Shown piece after piece: positions 1 to 6,314 of a stretch of DNA of 15,532 nt (within the stretch, counting starts at the first letter, position 1; the number at the start of each line of letters is the position of its first letter). The stretch comes from JBBRFH01 sp038224615. Its GTDB lineage: Bacteria; Planctomycetota; Phycisphaerae; Tepidisphaerales; Tepidisphaeraceae. Made by a program: the position numbers and the translations under genes. The notes under the pieces were generated by a model. It saw nothing but the letters and a program-made list of their open reading frames with translations. It ran no database searches and was not told the DNA's origin. Location of the stretch: the NCBI GenBank assembly GCA_038224615.1, contig JBBRFH010000051.1, forward strand, positions 1-15,532. The letters are read 5' to 3'.

Positions 1-33
1 CAGCACGAAGCGAATGCGAGCGTTGGGCTTCAT
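1..33 (-). CDS. Possible start of a gene running off the left edge
   Basis: An ATG at position 33 on the minus strand opens a frame that stays open to the window edge and would begin MKPNARIRFVL. It lies downstream of the pilus cluster in the same direction. The only ribosome-binding hint is a purine-rich stretch directly before the ATG, which is weak. Eleven codons are too few to recognise a family, so this may be chance. Confidence 0.2.
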   Translation of the reverse strand, partial: MKPNARIRFVL

Positions 34-244
34 CTCATTTTGAATGTCTTTGGCTTTCTTCGTGACGACCTTCGTGGCTTTCGTGCTTTCGTGTCTCTGC
101 CATCTTTGGCGCGACGGGAACACCTTGACGCGGCAACCCCCACCAAATTTGCCCCGGCGGGTGAGGGAGCGGATTACGGCGCTCGCGCCGCGCCCTGTTT
201 TTACCGCCGTCGCCTGCAAAAAGCGGCGGAAAAATTTCGCGGGG
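34..244. other. Intergenic region after the last pilus gene
   Basis: No convincing gene is seen in these roughly 210 bases. They hold a degenerate TTCGTG repeat on the left. On the right is a possible stem-loop pairing CCGCCG (204-209) with CGGCGG (224-229) around a 14-base loop. On the minus strand the stem is followed by an A-rich run, not a T-run, so it is not a normal intrinsic terminator for the pilus operon. Where transcription ends is therefore unclear. Confidence 0.5.
59..93. repeat. Degenerate tandem TTCGTG repeat
   Basis: The word TTCGTG occurs four times, at 59-64, 71-76, 80-85 and 88-93, with spacers of 6, 3 and 2 bases. It is low-complexity intergenic DNA of the kind found at other junctions in this window, but with a different word each time. 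No function is evident. Confidence 0.6.
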
Positions 245-985
245 TTACCAGATGTTTTTGCGGGGGACGACCGCCGTCGAGAGCGTGATCGTTTCTGCGG
301 TGTCGGTCTGTTTTGCACCGGCTTCGGCGTTGGCGAAGGAAACGGTCAGCGTGAACGTCGCCCGGCGAAGCTGGTCGAACCCGCCGCCGGCCTTGATGCT
401 GGCGGCCGAGCGCATCGGTTCCATTGACACCGTGAAACGCTGCACCCCGCGCAACAGCACATGATCCGTGCCATTCTCGGTGACGATCAGTTGTCCGGCG
501 TCGGCGTCGTAGTGGAACGACAACTCGACATCGTTCGTATCGAACAGACTGATGCCCGTGTCGGTCACCGTCGTGCCGTGGCTGAACTGCGTTGCCAGGC
601 CCGGGGTGAACGGCGCGTGGGCGGTGCTGGTGCGGACGTACGTGCTCAGCCGCTCGAGCGAGATGCGGGTGCGGTGCAGGGTGTCGCTCTGGGTGGCGTT
701 GACCGAGTACGCGCTGATGGCCGCGTTCACCGCGAACGCGGTCGCCGACAGCAAGGCGGCGGTAATCGCCAGGGTGACGAGCAGTTCGATCAGACCGAGG
801 CCACGGGCACGATTGCCGAATGTTGACGGTCTGGGTGCCACGGTTTGGTACACCAAGCCGTGCCTTTGTCGACCCGGGCACGACTCGGAGTACCAAACCG
901 TGGCACCCAGCAAAGCCACGTCGGCTCCCGAGGAAGGCGCGCCATCCAATCGCAAATCGCAAATTGGCAATCGCAAATGCTTCAC
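245..985 (-). CDS. PilW-like minor prepilin with an abnormally long leader
   Basis: This is a type IV prepilin-like protein, probably a minor pilin assembled in the inner membrane and exported into the pilus. The class III signal is clear at residues 60-70: RARG, then LGLIELL, with cleavage expected after Gly62 and Glu at mature position +5, followed by a hydrophobic helix to about residue 85. The rest is a beta-rich pilin-like domain with no catalytic motif. The GTG start at 985 overlaps the TGA of the PilX-like gene (GTGA) and follows GAGGAGG at 990-996, which favours this start. It yields 246 residues but a 62-residue leader encoded by repeat DNA. A GTG at 841, inside the repeat arm, would give a 14-residue leader and a 198-residue protein, but no ribosome-binding site is obvious there. 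The assignment to PilW rests on order and size, not on a close family match. Confidence 0.75.
   Translation of the reverse strand: MKHLRLPICDLRLDGAPSSGADVALLGATVWYSESCPGRQRHGLVYQTVAPRPSTFGNRARGLGLIELLVTLAITAALLSATAFAVNAAISAYSVNATQSDTLHRTRISLERLSTYVRTSTAHAPFTPGLATQFSHGTTVTDTGISLFDTNDVELSFHYDADAGQLIVTENGTDHVLLRGVQRFTVSMEPMRSAASIKAGGGFDQLRRATFTLTVSFANAEAGAKQTDTAETITLSTAVVPRKNIW
831..910. repeat. 80-bp inverted-repeat element inside the PilW-like leader
   Basis: Two perfect 20-bp arms face each other at 831-850 and 891-910, carrying GGTGCCACGGTTTGGTA and its complement. A smaller inner dyad pairs CGTGCC (859-864) with GGCACG (877-882). The element could fold into a long hairpin in RNA. It lies entirely within the open reading frame of the PilW-like gene, upstream of the prepilin cleavage site. 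The structure resembles a REP- or BIME-type extragenic palindrome. Copies elsewhere in the genome cannot be tested here. Confidence 0.8.
949..976. repeat. ATCGCAA low-complexity repeat
   Basis: ATCGCAA occurs at 949-955, 956-962 and 970-976. It encodes the very start of the PilW-like leader (around HLRLPICDLRL), next to the larger inverted-repeat element. Such words normally sit between genes, which suggests that this part of the reading frame is former intergenic DNA. Confidence 0.6.
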
Positions 986-996
986 AGCCCCTCCTC
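982..996 (-). promoter_or_regulatory. Coupled ribosome-binding site and GTGA start/stop overlap
   Basis: On the minus strand GAGGAGG (990-996) ends four bases before the GTG at 985-983. That GTG shares bases with the TGA stop of the PilX-like gene at 984-982. This is a classic translational-coupling arrangement. The same bases also encode the Glu-Glu-Gly-Leu end of the upstream protein, so part of the match could be coincidental. Confidence 0.55.
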
Positions 997-3255
997 ATAC
1001 GTCTGTGCGTCCGGCGTGATGTCGATGGCGACGTTGATGCCGTCGGGCAGGGCGCGGGTCGGGTTGTAGCGAATGTTGAGCCGTCCGTAGCCGCCTTCGG
1101 GGAGCGCGGTCGGGTTGGTGTCCGAGTCGCTGGCGCCGAAGTAGCCCAGCGTGGTGTTGCCCGCGCCGTCGCCGGTGACGATGATCGAGCCGTCGACGAT
1201 GCTGGTGCCGCGGATGTCGATGTTGCCCGCGACCACCACGCCGACCAGCGTGCTGGGGGCGGCGTCGGGATTGGTGAACGAGCCCATTTCGATGTTCACC
1301 TGAGGCGAAACGATGGTGGCGGTCTGGTCGACCTGGTTGTCGAACAGCGTGGCGCCGGTGAACTCCCACGAGTTGGCGTAGTGCGTGTAGGCCGTCGAAT
1401 ACGCGCCGGCCAGCGGGCCGTTGAAGGTGCAGTTGTTGAAGCGCAGGTTGTTGCCCTTCTGCGAGCCGAGCGTGATCGCCTGGCCGCTGGTGGGCGTGCC
1501 GGTCGCGAGCAGGATCTTGTCCTTGGTAAACGTATCGCCGCTGACCTTGCGCCCGGCCCAACTGCTGCCGTCGCTCGGGCTGGTGCTCACCGATCCGCCG
1601 CTGGTGGTGATGTTCTTTTCGGTGTCGACGAACGTCACGCCCTCGAACTTACAGTTGTCGAACAGCGCGTTGAGGCCCTTGGGGACGATGACGTTCTTGA
1701 ACGTCATGTTCTTGAACACCGGGCGCTTGTAGGTGGCCTGGTAGGTGGTCGAGCCGTAAGGCGTTTTTTCGGTGACGGCGGTGGCGTTGGCGTCGCTGGC
1801 GGCGAGTGTGGTGTTGGTGATCTTCACGCCCGTCGTCTTCACGGTGGTGCCGCCGGCGGTGCCCGCTTTGGCCTTGAAGTTGTTGCACGCCTCCTCGAAG
1901 TTGGCCGGCGAGAGGTCGAGCATGTCGGCGGTCGTGGCGCTGAACTTCACCGGTGCCGCACCGTTGGTATCGCTCTCGACAGGGCCTTTAATCATGTCGT
2001 AGATCGTGTTGCCGCCCGACATGCTGGCCTGCCACGCCGAAGCGCTGGTCGCCATCACGATCTGTCCGCGGAGCTTGGCGTAGGCATCGTTGGCGTCGAT
2101 CTTGCCGTCGTTGTAGCCAAACCGGTCGGTGTCGCCTGCGAACAGCGGCGAGCCCAGCGAGTCGATCGCGGCGAACAGGTTCGCGTCGTACAGCTTGCCC
2201 GTGCCCGGATTCGTGAACTCGCTTTTGCTGACGGCGCGATCGCCGTTGGTGTCGTACTGCTGCACGAACAGGTCCAGCTCGTCGAGATAGCCGCTCTTGT
2301 CGTAGTCGGTGAATCCCTGGGCGACGGCGGCGTTGTAGCTGGCGGTGTCGTTGACGCTGATGACGCCGTCGTAGTCCTTGTTCTGCTGCTCGAGCATCGC
2401 CTCGAACTGCCCGACGCGCGTCGCCAGCGCCGAGGCCAGGTGCGTGAAATCGCTCAGCATGTAGATCGGCGGGTACTTGCTGGCGGTCGCCATCGCGACC
2501 GGGCCTTCGACGATCGTGTTACGCCCGAGCTGGATCGGCACCTTGCCGACGACGGCGAACTTGATCTTCTTGTCGATCTTGAACTCCATCGACACCGACC
2601 GCTCGATTTCCCCGTAGGTGCCGGTGCTGGTGACGCGGAGGTATCGCTCGTCGAGCGTATCGCCACTGACAAGCGGGTGCTGCTCGACCTTGATGGTGAA
2701 CCGCGCGTCCGAGCCGTCGAGACTGATCGGCGAAGAGGTGATCGACGTCGCGGTCGTCGTGGTTACGCGCTCGGCGGTCCTGGTCATGGTGTTCAGGTCG
2801 GTCACGATCGCCGACCGAATCGACGGCCACAGCGAGCCGGCGGTGCTGGCGTCGATGACGCCGATGGTCGTCTTCGGGCGGCTCATCCGGACGAAGCGCC
2901 ACTGCATCCATTGCAGTCCGCTCTCGGCGGCGCTGCGGGCGCGCGTCACTTCGCTCAGACTCGCCGCCGACTGCATGTTGGTCATCGACATCGAGTACAT
3001 GCCGACGGTCAGCGTGGTGACGATCATCAGGAACATCATCGCCAGCACCGCAGTCGCGCCGCGGCGTCTCAAATTGCTGTCATCCTGAGGTACTCCGAAG
3101 GATCTACCCTCCGACGCCTCGGCGCAGTCGATGAAGCAGGATTGCATCGGAAAGCCATGTTGCGCCTTCTCGCGCGTCGTCGTGCGGATGCAGATCCTTC
3201 GGAGTACCTCAGGATGACAAACGGAGTGCGAACGATTTGCGATGAAAGCGTTCAT
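982..3255 (-). CDS. Giant PilX/GspK-like minor pilin with EF-hand loops and probable beta-helix
   Basis: This 757-residue protein begins its pilin part at residues 62-66 (LRRRG), followed by a hydrophobic helix to about residue 90 and an amphipathic stretch containing SEVTRARSAAESGL. That pattern matches PilX/GspK N-termini. As in those families there is no Glu at mature position +5. Bacterial PilX is typically around 200 residues, so most of this protein is an added passenger. EF-hand-like loops lie at about residues 292-390. From about residue 505 there are beta-helix-like segments such as FKNMTFKNV, FDNCKFEGVTF and FNNCTFNG. The ATG at 3255 overlaps the upstream stop (ATGA) and follows GAGGA by seven bases, supporting this start, but it gives a 66-residue leader made of repeat DNA. 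A TTG at 3072 would give a five-residue leader and a 696-residue protein. The role is probably a surface or tip-exposed minor pilin, by inference. Confidence 0.75.
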   Translation of the reverse strand: MNAFIANRSHSVCHPEVLRRICIRTTTREKAQHGFPMQSCFIDCAEASEGRSFGVPQDDSNLRRRGATAVLAMMFLMIVTTLTVGMYSMSMTNMQSAASLSEVTRARSAAESGLQWMQWRFVRMSRPKTTIGVIDASTAGSLWPSIRSAIVTDLNTMTRTAERVTTTTATSITSSPISLDGSDARFTIKVEQHPLVSGDTLDERYLRVTSTGTYGEIERSVSMEFKIDKKIKFAVVGKVPIQLGRNTIVEGPVAMATASKYPPIYMLSDFTHLASALATRVGQFEAMLEQQNKDYDGVISVNDTASYNAAVAQGFTDYDKSGYLDELDLFVQQYDTNGDRAVSKSEFTNPGTGKLYDANLFAAIDSLGSPLFAGDTDRFGYNDGKIDANDAYAKLRGQIVMATSASAWQASMSGGNTIYDMIKGPVESDTNGAAPVKFSATTADMLDLSPANFEEACNNFKAKAGTAGGTTVKTTGVKITNTTLAASDANATAVTEKTPYGSTTYQATYKRPVFKNMTFKNVIVPKGLNALFDNCKFEGVTFVDTEKNITTSGGSVSTSPSDGSSWAGRKVSGDTFTKDKILLATGTPTSGQAITLGSQKGNNLRFNNCTFNGPLAGAYSTAYTHYANSWEFTGATLFDNQVDQTATIVSPQVNIEMGSFTNPDAAPSTLVGVVVAGNIDIRGTSIVDGSIIVTGDGAGNTTLGYFGASDSDTNPTALPEGGYGRLNIRYNPTRALPDGINVAIDITPDAQTYEEGL
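2086..2382 (-). other. Cluster of EF-hand-like calcium-binding loops in the PilX-like protein
   Basis: Counting from the ATG at 3255, three 12-residue loops fit the D-x-D-x-D-G-x-I-x-x-x-E/D pattern. They are residues 292-303 (NKDYDGVISVND), 317-328 (DYDKSGYLDELD) and 335-346 (DTNGDRAVSKSE). A fourth degenerate loop around residues 375-390 reads DGKIDAND after two acidic residues. Position 12 is Glu in the third loop and Asp in the others. Position 6 is Gly in the first two loops and Arg in the third. The segment could bind calcium and stabilise or regulate the passenger domain. Confidence 0.65.
3078..3219. repeat. 142-bp element with 28-bp terminal inverted repeats inside the PilX-like leader
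   Basis: Perfect 28-bp arms lie at 3078-3105 and 3192-3219, containing CATCCTGAGGTACTCCGAAG and its complement, around an 86-bp centre. No target-site duplication is obvious at the edges. No transposase is encoded, so this would be a non-autonomous, MITE- or REP-like element. Translated in the PilX-like frame it gives CHPEVLRRI at one end and GVPQDDS at the other. I recall such peptides as common translation artefacts of this repeat type in other genomes, but I cannot verify that here. Confidence 0.85.
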
Positions 3256-3755
3256 TGATTCATCCTCAACCACGAGTAGCTGTAGATGCGCTCGACGGGC
3301 GCGCTATCGGTGGATTTGTAGCTGATCGTCACGGTGATTCGCACCGCGCTCCCGGCTGAGCCCGAGGCCGAAGGCTGGTTCGGATTCACGCTGGTGACGC
3401 TGACCGTCTGCGTGTACTTGGCCAGTTCGTCGATCGGCTGGCGCAGCGCGTCGATGGGCGGATTGAACGACTGGTTGTTGAAGTCGTCGACGTCGTCGAA
3501 GGTCGCCAGCGTCTCGCCGGTCTCAGCGCCGAACGTTGCGGAGATCGGGTTCGGATCGGTGAACGGCAGCGACAGCATCGCTTCCTGGACGTGCCGTCCG
3601 AGCATCATCGCGACGGTGGTCTGCGCGCTGGCGCGGTTCTGCTTGGTACACGCGCCAAACAGTTCGAGCGCCGCGACAAAGGCGATCCCGATGATCGCCG
3701 TCGTCATCGAGGCTTCGATGAGCGTGAACCCGCGTGATCTGCAAACGCGACGCAT
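3252..3755 (-). CDS. GspI/PilV-like minor prepilin
   Basis: This is a 167-residue pseudopilin-type protein that heads the minor pilin group. It has a short, positively charged nine-residue leader ending in SRG, then FTLIEAS with Phe at mature +1 and Glu at +5. A hydrophobic helix follows (MTTAIIGIAFVAALELF). This is the signature cleaved and N-methylated by prepilin peptidase. The remainder is a small pilin-like domain ending in a beta strand (RITVTISYKS). The ATG at 3755 is chosen because it yields a normal leader, although the ribosome-binding site is weak. The stop overlaps the ATG of the PilX-like gene by four bases. Its conventional leader contrasts with those of the next two prepilins. 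Assignment between PilV and GspI is uncertain. Confidence 0.85.
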   Translation of the reverse strand: MRRVCRSRGFTLIEASMTTAIIGIAFVAALELFGACTKQNRASAQTTVAMMLGRHVQEAMLSLPFTDPNPISATFGAETGETLATFDDVDDFNNQSFNPPIDALRQPIDELAKYTQTVSVTSVNPNQPSASGSAGSAVRITVTISYKSTDSAPVERIYSYSWLRMNQ

Positions 3756-3862
3756 ACTGTGATGTCCGATATGGATTGCCCCGAGGCAAGATGAGTGTGG
3801 CGTGCGAAATGTGGCGTGATAGGGAGCAGGTTTTTTACGTCACACGCATCAGGCCGCACGCT
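3756..3862 (-). promoter_or_regulatory. Spacer before the minor pilin genes with a 9-bp direct repeat
   Basis: The 107-base gap between pilC and the first minor pilin carries TGTGGCGTG twice in direct orientation, at 3796-3804 and 3810-3818, centres 14 bases apart. The spacing could suit a regulator binding site ahead of the minor pilin genes, but no clear -35/-10 pair was found. Function is speculative. Confidence 0.25.
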
Positions 3863-5080
3863 TCATTTAGCCATGATCGACGAGAGCTTGAAGATGGGCA
3901 GGATGATGCTCATGGCGATGAAGCCGACCAGGCCGCCCATGATGACGATCATCAGCGGTTCGATCATCGCGGTGACGGATTTGATGACGTTTTTGAGCTC
4001 CTTGGCATAGAAGTCGCTGACTTCGTCGAGCACTTCGCCAAGTTTACCGGACTCTTCGCCGGCGCCGATCATCTGCACCACCGAGCGCGGCAGCAGCCTG
4101 CTCGATTGCAGCGGGGCACTGATTTTTTTGCCTTGTTTGACCGACGCCAGCACCTGCCGCCACAGGTTCCGGTACAGCAAATTTCCGGAGATGTCGGCGG
4201 TGATGGAGATCGTGTCGAGCATCGGCACGCCGGCGTTGATGAGCTGGCCCATCGTCTGCAGCGAGCGGCTGATGTACAGCGCGCGGAACATCTTCTTGAA
4301 CAGCGGCACCGTGAGCTTGGCTTTATCGAAGGTGCGGGCGCCCCAGGTGGTCTTGAGGACCAGGAAAAGCCCCCAGATGCCGGCGATCATGGCGCCGATG
4401 ACGAAATACCAGTAGTTGACCATGAACGCGCTCATCGCCAGCAGCATCTTGGTCGGCAGCGGCAACGCGGCTTCCTTGCCTTGGAAGATCGTCATGAAGC
4501 GCGGCAGTACGAAGGTGAGCAGGAAGATCGTCGTGCCGATCGCCATGCCGCCGATGATGCCGGGGTAGATCATCGCGCCTTTGACCATGGCGGCGGTTTC
4601 GATCTGCTGGCCGAGGTAGGCACCGATGCGCTCGAGCATGCGCGAAAGCCCGCCGGACATTTCCGACGCGCGCACCATGTTGATGTAGAGCATCCCGAAC
4701 GTCTTGGGATAGCGCGACAGCGCCTCGCTGAACTGCTTGCCGGCTTCGACGTCCTTGCGGATCTGGATGAGCATGGCTTTGAACTTCACGTTCTCGACCT
4801 GCTCGGAGACGCCTTCGATCGCCGACCGCAGCGCGATGCCGGCGCGGATCATGACCGCAAGTTGCGCGGTGAAGCTGTGTACGTCCTTGGCGCTCGGCCC
4901 GAGCGAGATCGAGAAGCCGGCCTTGCGGCGGGCGCCTTTTTCACTCTCGGGCGCCAGCGTCAAGATGTACTTCCCCGCGGACCGCAACTGCGCCGACGCC
5001 TCGGCCATCGTGGTCGCGGCGATGACGCCGGAGTTCACTTTGCCGGAAGAGTCTTTGGCTTCGTAGCGGTAGGTGGGCAT
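3863..5080 (-). CDS. pilC: PilC/GspF inner-membrane platform protein
   Basis: PilC is the polytopic inner-membrane platform of type IV pili. It couples the cytoplasmic PilB and PilT motors to pilin insertion and removal. The 405-residue length is normal. The N-terminal MPTYRYEAKDSSGKVNSG is typical of the family. The first GspF domain spans about residues 68-190 (FTAQLAVMIRAGIALRSAIE) and the second about 270-395 (LQTMGQLINAGVPMLDTI, then GEESGKLGEVLDEVS). Membrane segments are visible near 171-193, 217-242 and 372-397. The ATG at 5080 gives the canonical N-terminus, but its upstream sequence is repeat DNA without a Shine-Dalgarno match. It lies 90 bases after pilT. PilC is preferred over GspF because of the adjacent pilT, pilM, pilN and pilO. 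Confidence 0.95.
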   Translation of the reverse strand: MPTYRYEAKDSSGKVNSGVIAATTMAEASAQLRSAGKYILTLAPESEKGARRKAGFSISLGPSAKDVHSFTAQLAVMIRAGIALRSAIEGVSEQVENVKFKAMLIQIRKDVEAGKQFSEALSRYPKTFGMLYINMVRASEMSGGLSRMLERIGAYLGQQIETAAMVKGAMIYPGIIGGMAIGTTIFLLTFVLPRFMTIFQGKEAALPLPTKMLLAMSAFMVNYWYFVIGAMIAGIWGLFLVLKTTWGARTFDKAKLTVPLFKKMFRALYISRSLQTMGQLINAGVPMLDTISITADISGNLLYRNLWRQVLASVKQGKKISAPLQSSRLLPRSVVQMIGAGEESGKLGEVLDEVSDFYAKELKNVIKSVTAMIEPLMIVIMGGLVGFIAMSIILPIFKLSSIMAK

Positions 5081-5084
5081 TGTT

Positions 5085-5147
5085 CTGAAGGCTGAAGGAG
5101 CAAGGCTGAAGGATCAAAGAAGACGGTCGCTTCTGTTTCATCCTTCA
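5085..5147. repeat. CTGAAGG repeat and stem-loop between pilT and pilC
   Basis: GGCTGAAGGA occurs at 5090-5099 and 5104-5113, with a further CTGAAGG at 5085-5091. TGAAGGAT (5107-5114) pairs with ATCCTTCA (5140-5147). Within that loop AGAAG (5118-5122) pairs with CTTCT (5130-5134), giving a two-part hairpin in the intergenic RNA. There is no U-tract, so it looks more like an mRNA-processing or stability element, or a relic repeat, than a terminator. Confidence 0.6.
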
Positions 5148-5170
5148 TCGTTCACAGTTCATCTTTTTCC

Positions 5171-6226
5171 TTAAGCGGCAAGTGACCTTTCCAGCTTCTC
5201 CGGATGCGCCGCCTGCGAGATCGCGTCGTCGCGGCTGATGTAGCCGTTGACGAACAGTTGCTTGATCGAGTCGTCCAGCGTCTGCATGCCGATCGCGCGG
5301 CTGGTACTGATGATGTTCGGCAGCTCAAAGATGCGGCTCTCGCGAATGCAGTTGCGCACCGCCGGCGTGCAGAGCATGATCTCGACCGCGGGCACCATGC
5401 CCGGCTGGTCGACGCGCTTGAACAGAGTCTGGCTGATGACCGCCTGCAGCGTGTTGGCGAGCATCGAGCGGATCTGATTCTGCTGGTCGCTCGGGTAGAT
5501 GTCGATGATGCGCTCGATCGTCTGCGGCGCGTTGACCGTGTGCAGCGTGCTGAAGACCAGATGACCGGTCTCGGCCGCAGTGATGGCGGCGGCGGTGGTT
5601 TCGAGGTCGCGCATTTCGCCGACCAGAATCACGTCCGGGTCCTGCCGCAACGCGTGCCGCAGGCCGCTCTGGAAGTTCGGTACGTCCGAGCCCACTTCGC
5701 GCTGCTCGATCGCGCTCTTGGCGCTCTGGAACGCGTACTCGATCGGGTCTTCGAGGGTGATGATGTGCCCCGGCTCGCGGCGGTTGATCGAGTCGACCAT
5801 GCCCGCAAGCGTCGTGCTCTTGCCCGAACCGGTCGGGCCGGTGACCAGGATCAGTCCGCGCGGCAGGTACGTCAGCTTGTGTACGATCTCGGGCAGGAAC
5901 AACTCTTCGATCTTGCGGACCCTGTCGTTGATCGTGCGGATGCTGATGGCGATCGACTTGCGCTGGTAGTGAGCGTTGACGCGGAAGCGGCCGACGCCGG
6001 GGATTTCGTAGGAGAAGTCGCTGTCGCGCAGGACTTCAAAGTCGGCCCAGCGCTTTTCATCCTTCAGCATCTCCTTCAGCAGCCGCAGCGCGCCCTCGGC
6101 GGTCACGACGGGGAAATCGCTCGGCTGCACCACCGTATGAATGCGAAACAGCGGCGGGGCCCCGACGTTGATGTGTACGTCGGAAGCCTTCATTGTCACG
6201 GCGTTGCGAAGGATATCGTTCAGCAT
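5171..6226 (-). CDS. pilT: PilT retraction ATPase
   Basis: PilT is the hexameric cytoplasmic ATPase that powers pilus retraction and twitching motility. The 351-residue length is standard. Residues 1-100 form the N-terminal domain (KASDVHINVGAPPLFRI). Walker A is GPTGSGKST at 130-138, the Asp box TLEDPIEY at 157-164, Walker B within DPDVILVGE at 196-204, and the His box GHLVFSTLHT at 221-230. The C-terminal PilT pattern is present (PAVEIMLCTPAVRNCIRE, then QTLDDSIKQLF). PilT rather than PilU is preferred because only one retraction-type ATPase is present beside PilB. The ATG at 6226 fits the family start, although no Shine-Dalgarno sequence is seen and the upstream DNA is a tandem repeat. Confidence 0.96.
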   Translation of the reverse strand: MLNDILRNAVTMKASDVHINVGAPPLFRIHTVVQPSDFPVVTAEGALRLLKEMLKDEKRWADFEVLRDSDFSYEIPGVGRFRVNAHYQRKSIAISIRTINDRVRKIEELFLPEIVHKLTYLPRGLILVTGPTGSGKSTTLAGMVDSINRREPGHIITLEDPIEYAFQSAKSAIEQREVGSDVPNFQSGLRHALRQDPDVILVGEMRDLETTAAAITAAETGHLVFSTLHTVNAPQTIERIIDIYPSDQQNQIRSMLANTLQAVISQTLFKRVDQPGMVPAVEIMLCTPAVRNCIRESRIFELPNIISTSRAIGMQTLDDSIKQLFVNGYISRDDAISQAAHPEKLERSLAA

Positions 6227-6232
6227 GCGTTC

Positions 6233-6292
6233 GTAGTTGATAGTCGGTAGTTGATAGTCGATAGCAAAGAGTGGCTCTTGCTATCGACTATC
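6233..6292. repeat. Tandem and inverted repeat between pilB and pilT
   Basis: GTAGTTGATAGTCG is repeated in tandem at 6233-6246 and 6247-6260. GATAGTCGATAGCAA (6253-6267) is perfectly inverted at 6278-6292, and the stem can extend by GAG/CTC with one bulged base. The hairpin sits in the 88-base pilB-pilT gap and is AT-richer than its surroundings. It has no U-tract. It may slow RNA decay or transcription between the two ATPase genes, or be a neutral repeat. Confidence 0.7.
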
Positions 6293-6314
6293 GACCATTA
6301 ACTATCGGCTCTCC

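Noticed and set aside
204..229. Intrinsic terminator after the PilW-like gene
   Set aside because: A six-base GC stem exists, but on the minus strand it is followed by A residues and not T residues.
831..979. CRISPR-like array
   Set aside because: The repeats are inverted or simple tandem words without regular unique spacers, and no cas gene is present.
3078..3219. Complete insertion sequence
   Set aside because: The element is only 142 bp, encodes no transposase and shows no target duplication.
820..3258. An 812-codon plus-strand open frame opposite the PilX-like gene
   Set aside because: Its product is rich in Arg, Gly, Val and Asp with no recognisable domain, as expected for the reverse frame of a GC-rich gene. 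The minus-strand frame shows pilin and EF-hand features.
3734..5095. A long plus-strand frame opposite pilC
   Set aside because: The His/Asp/Arg-rich translation has no motif, whereas pilC on the other strand is unmistakable.
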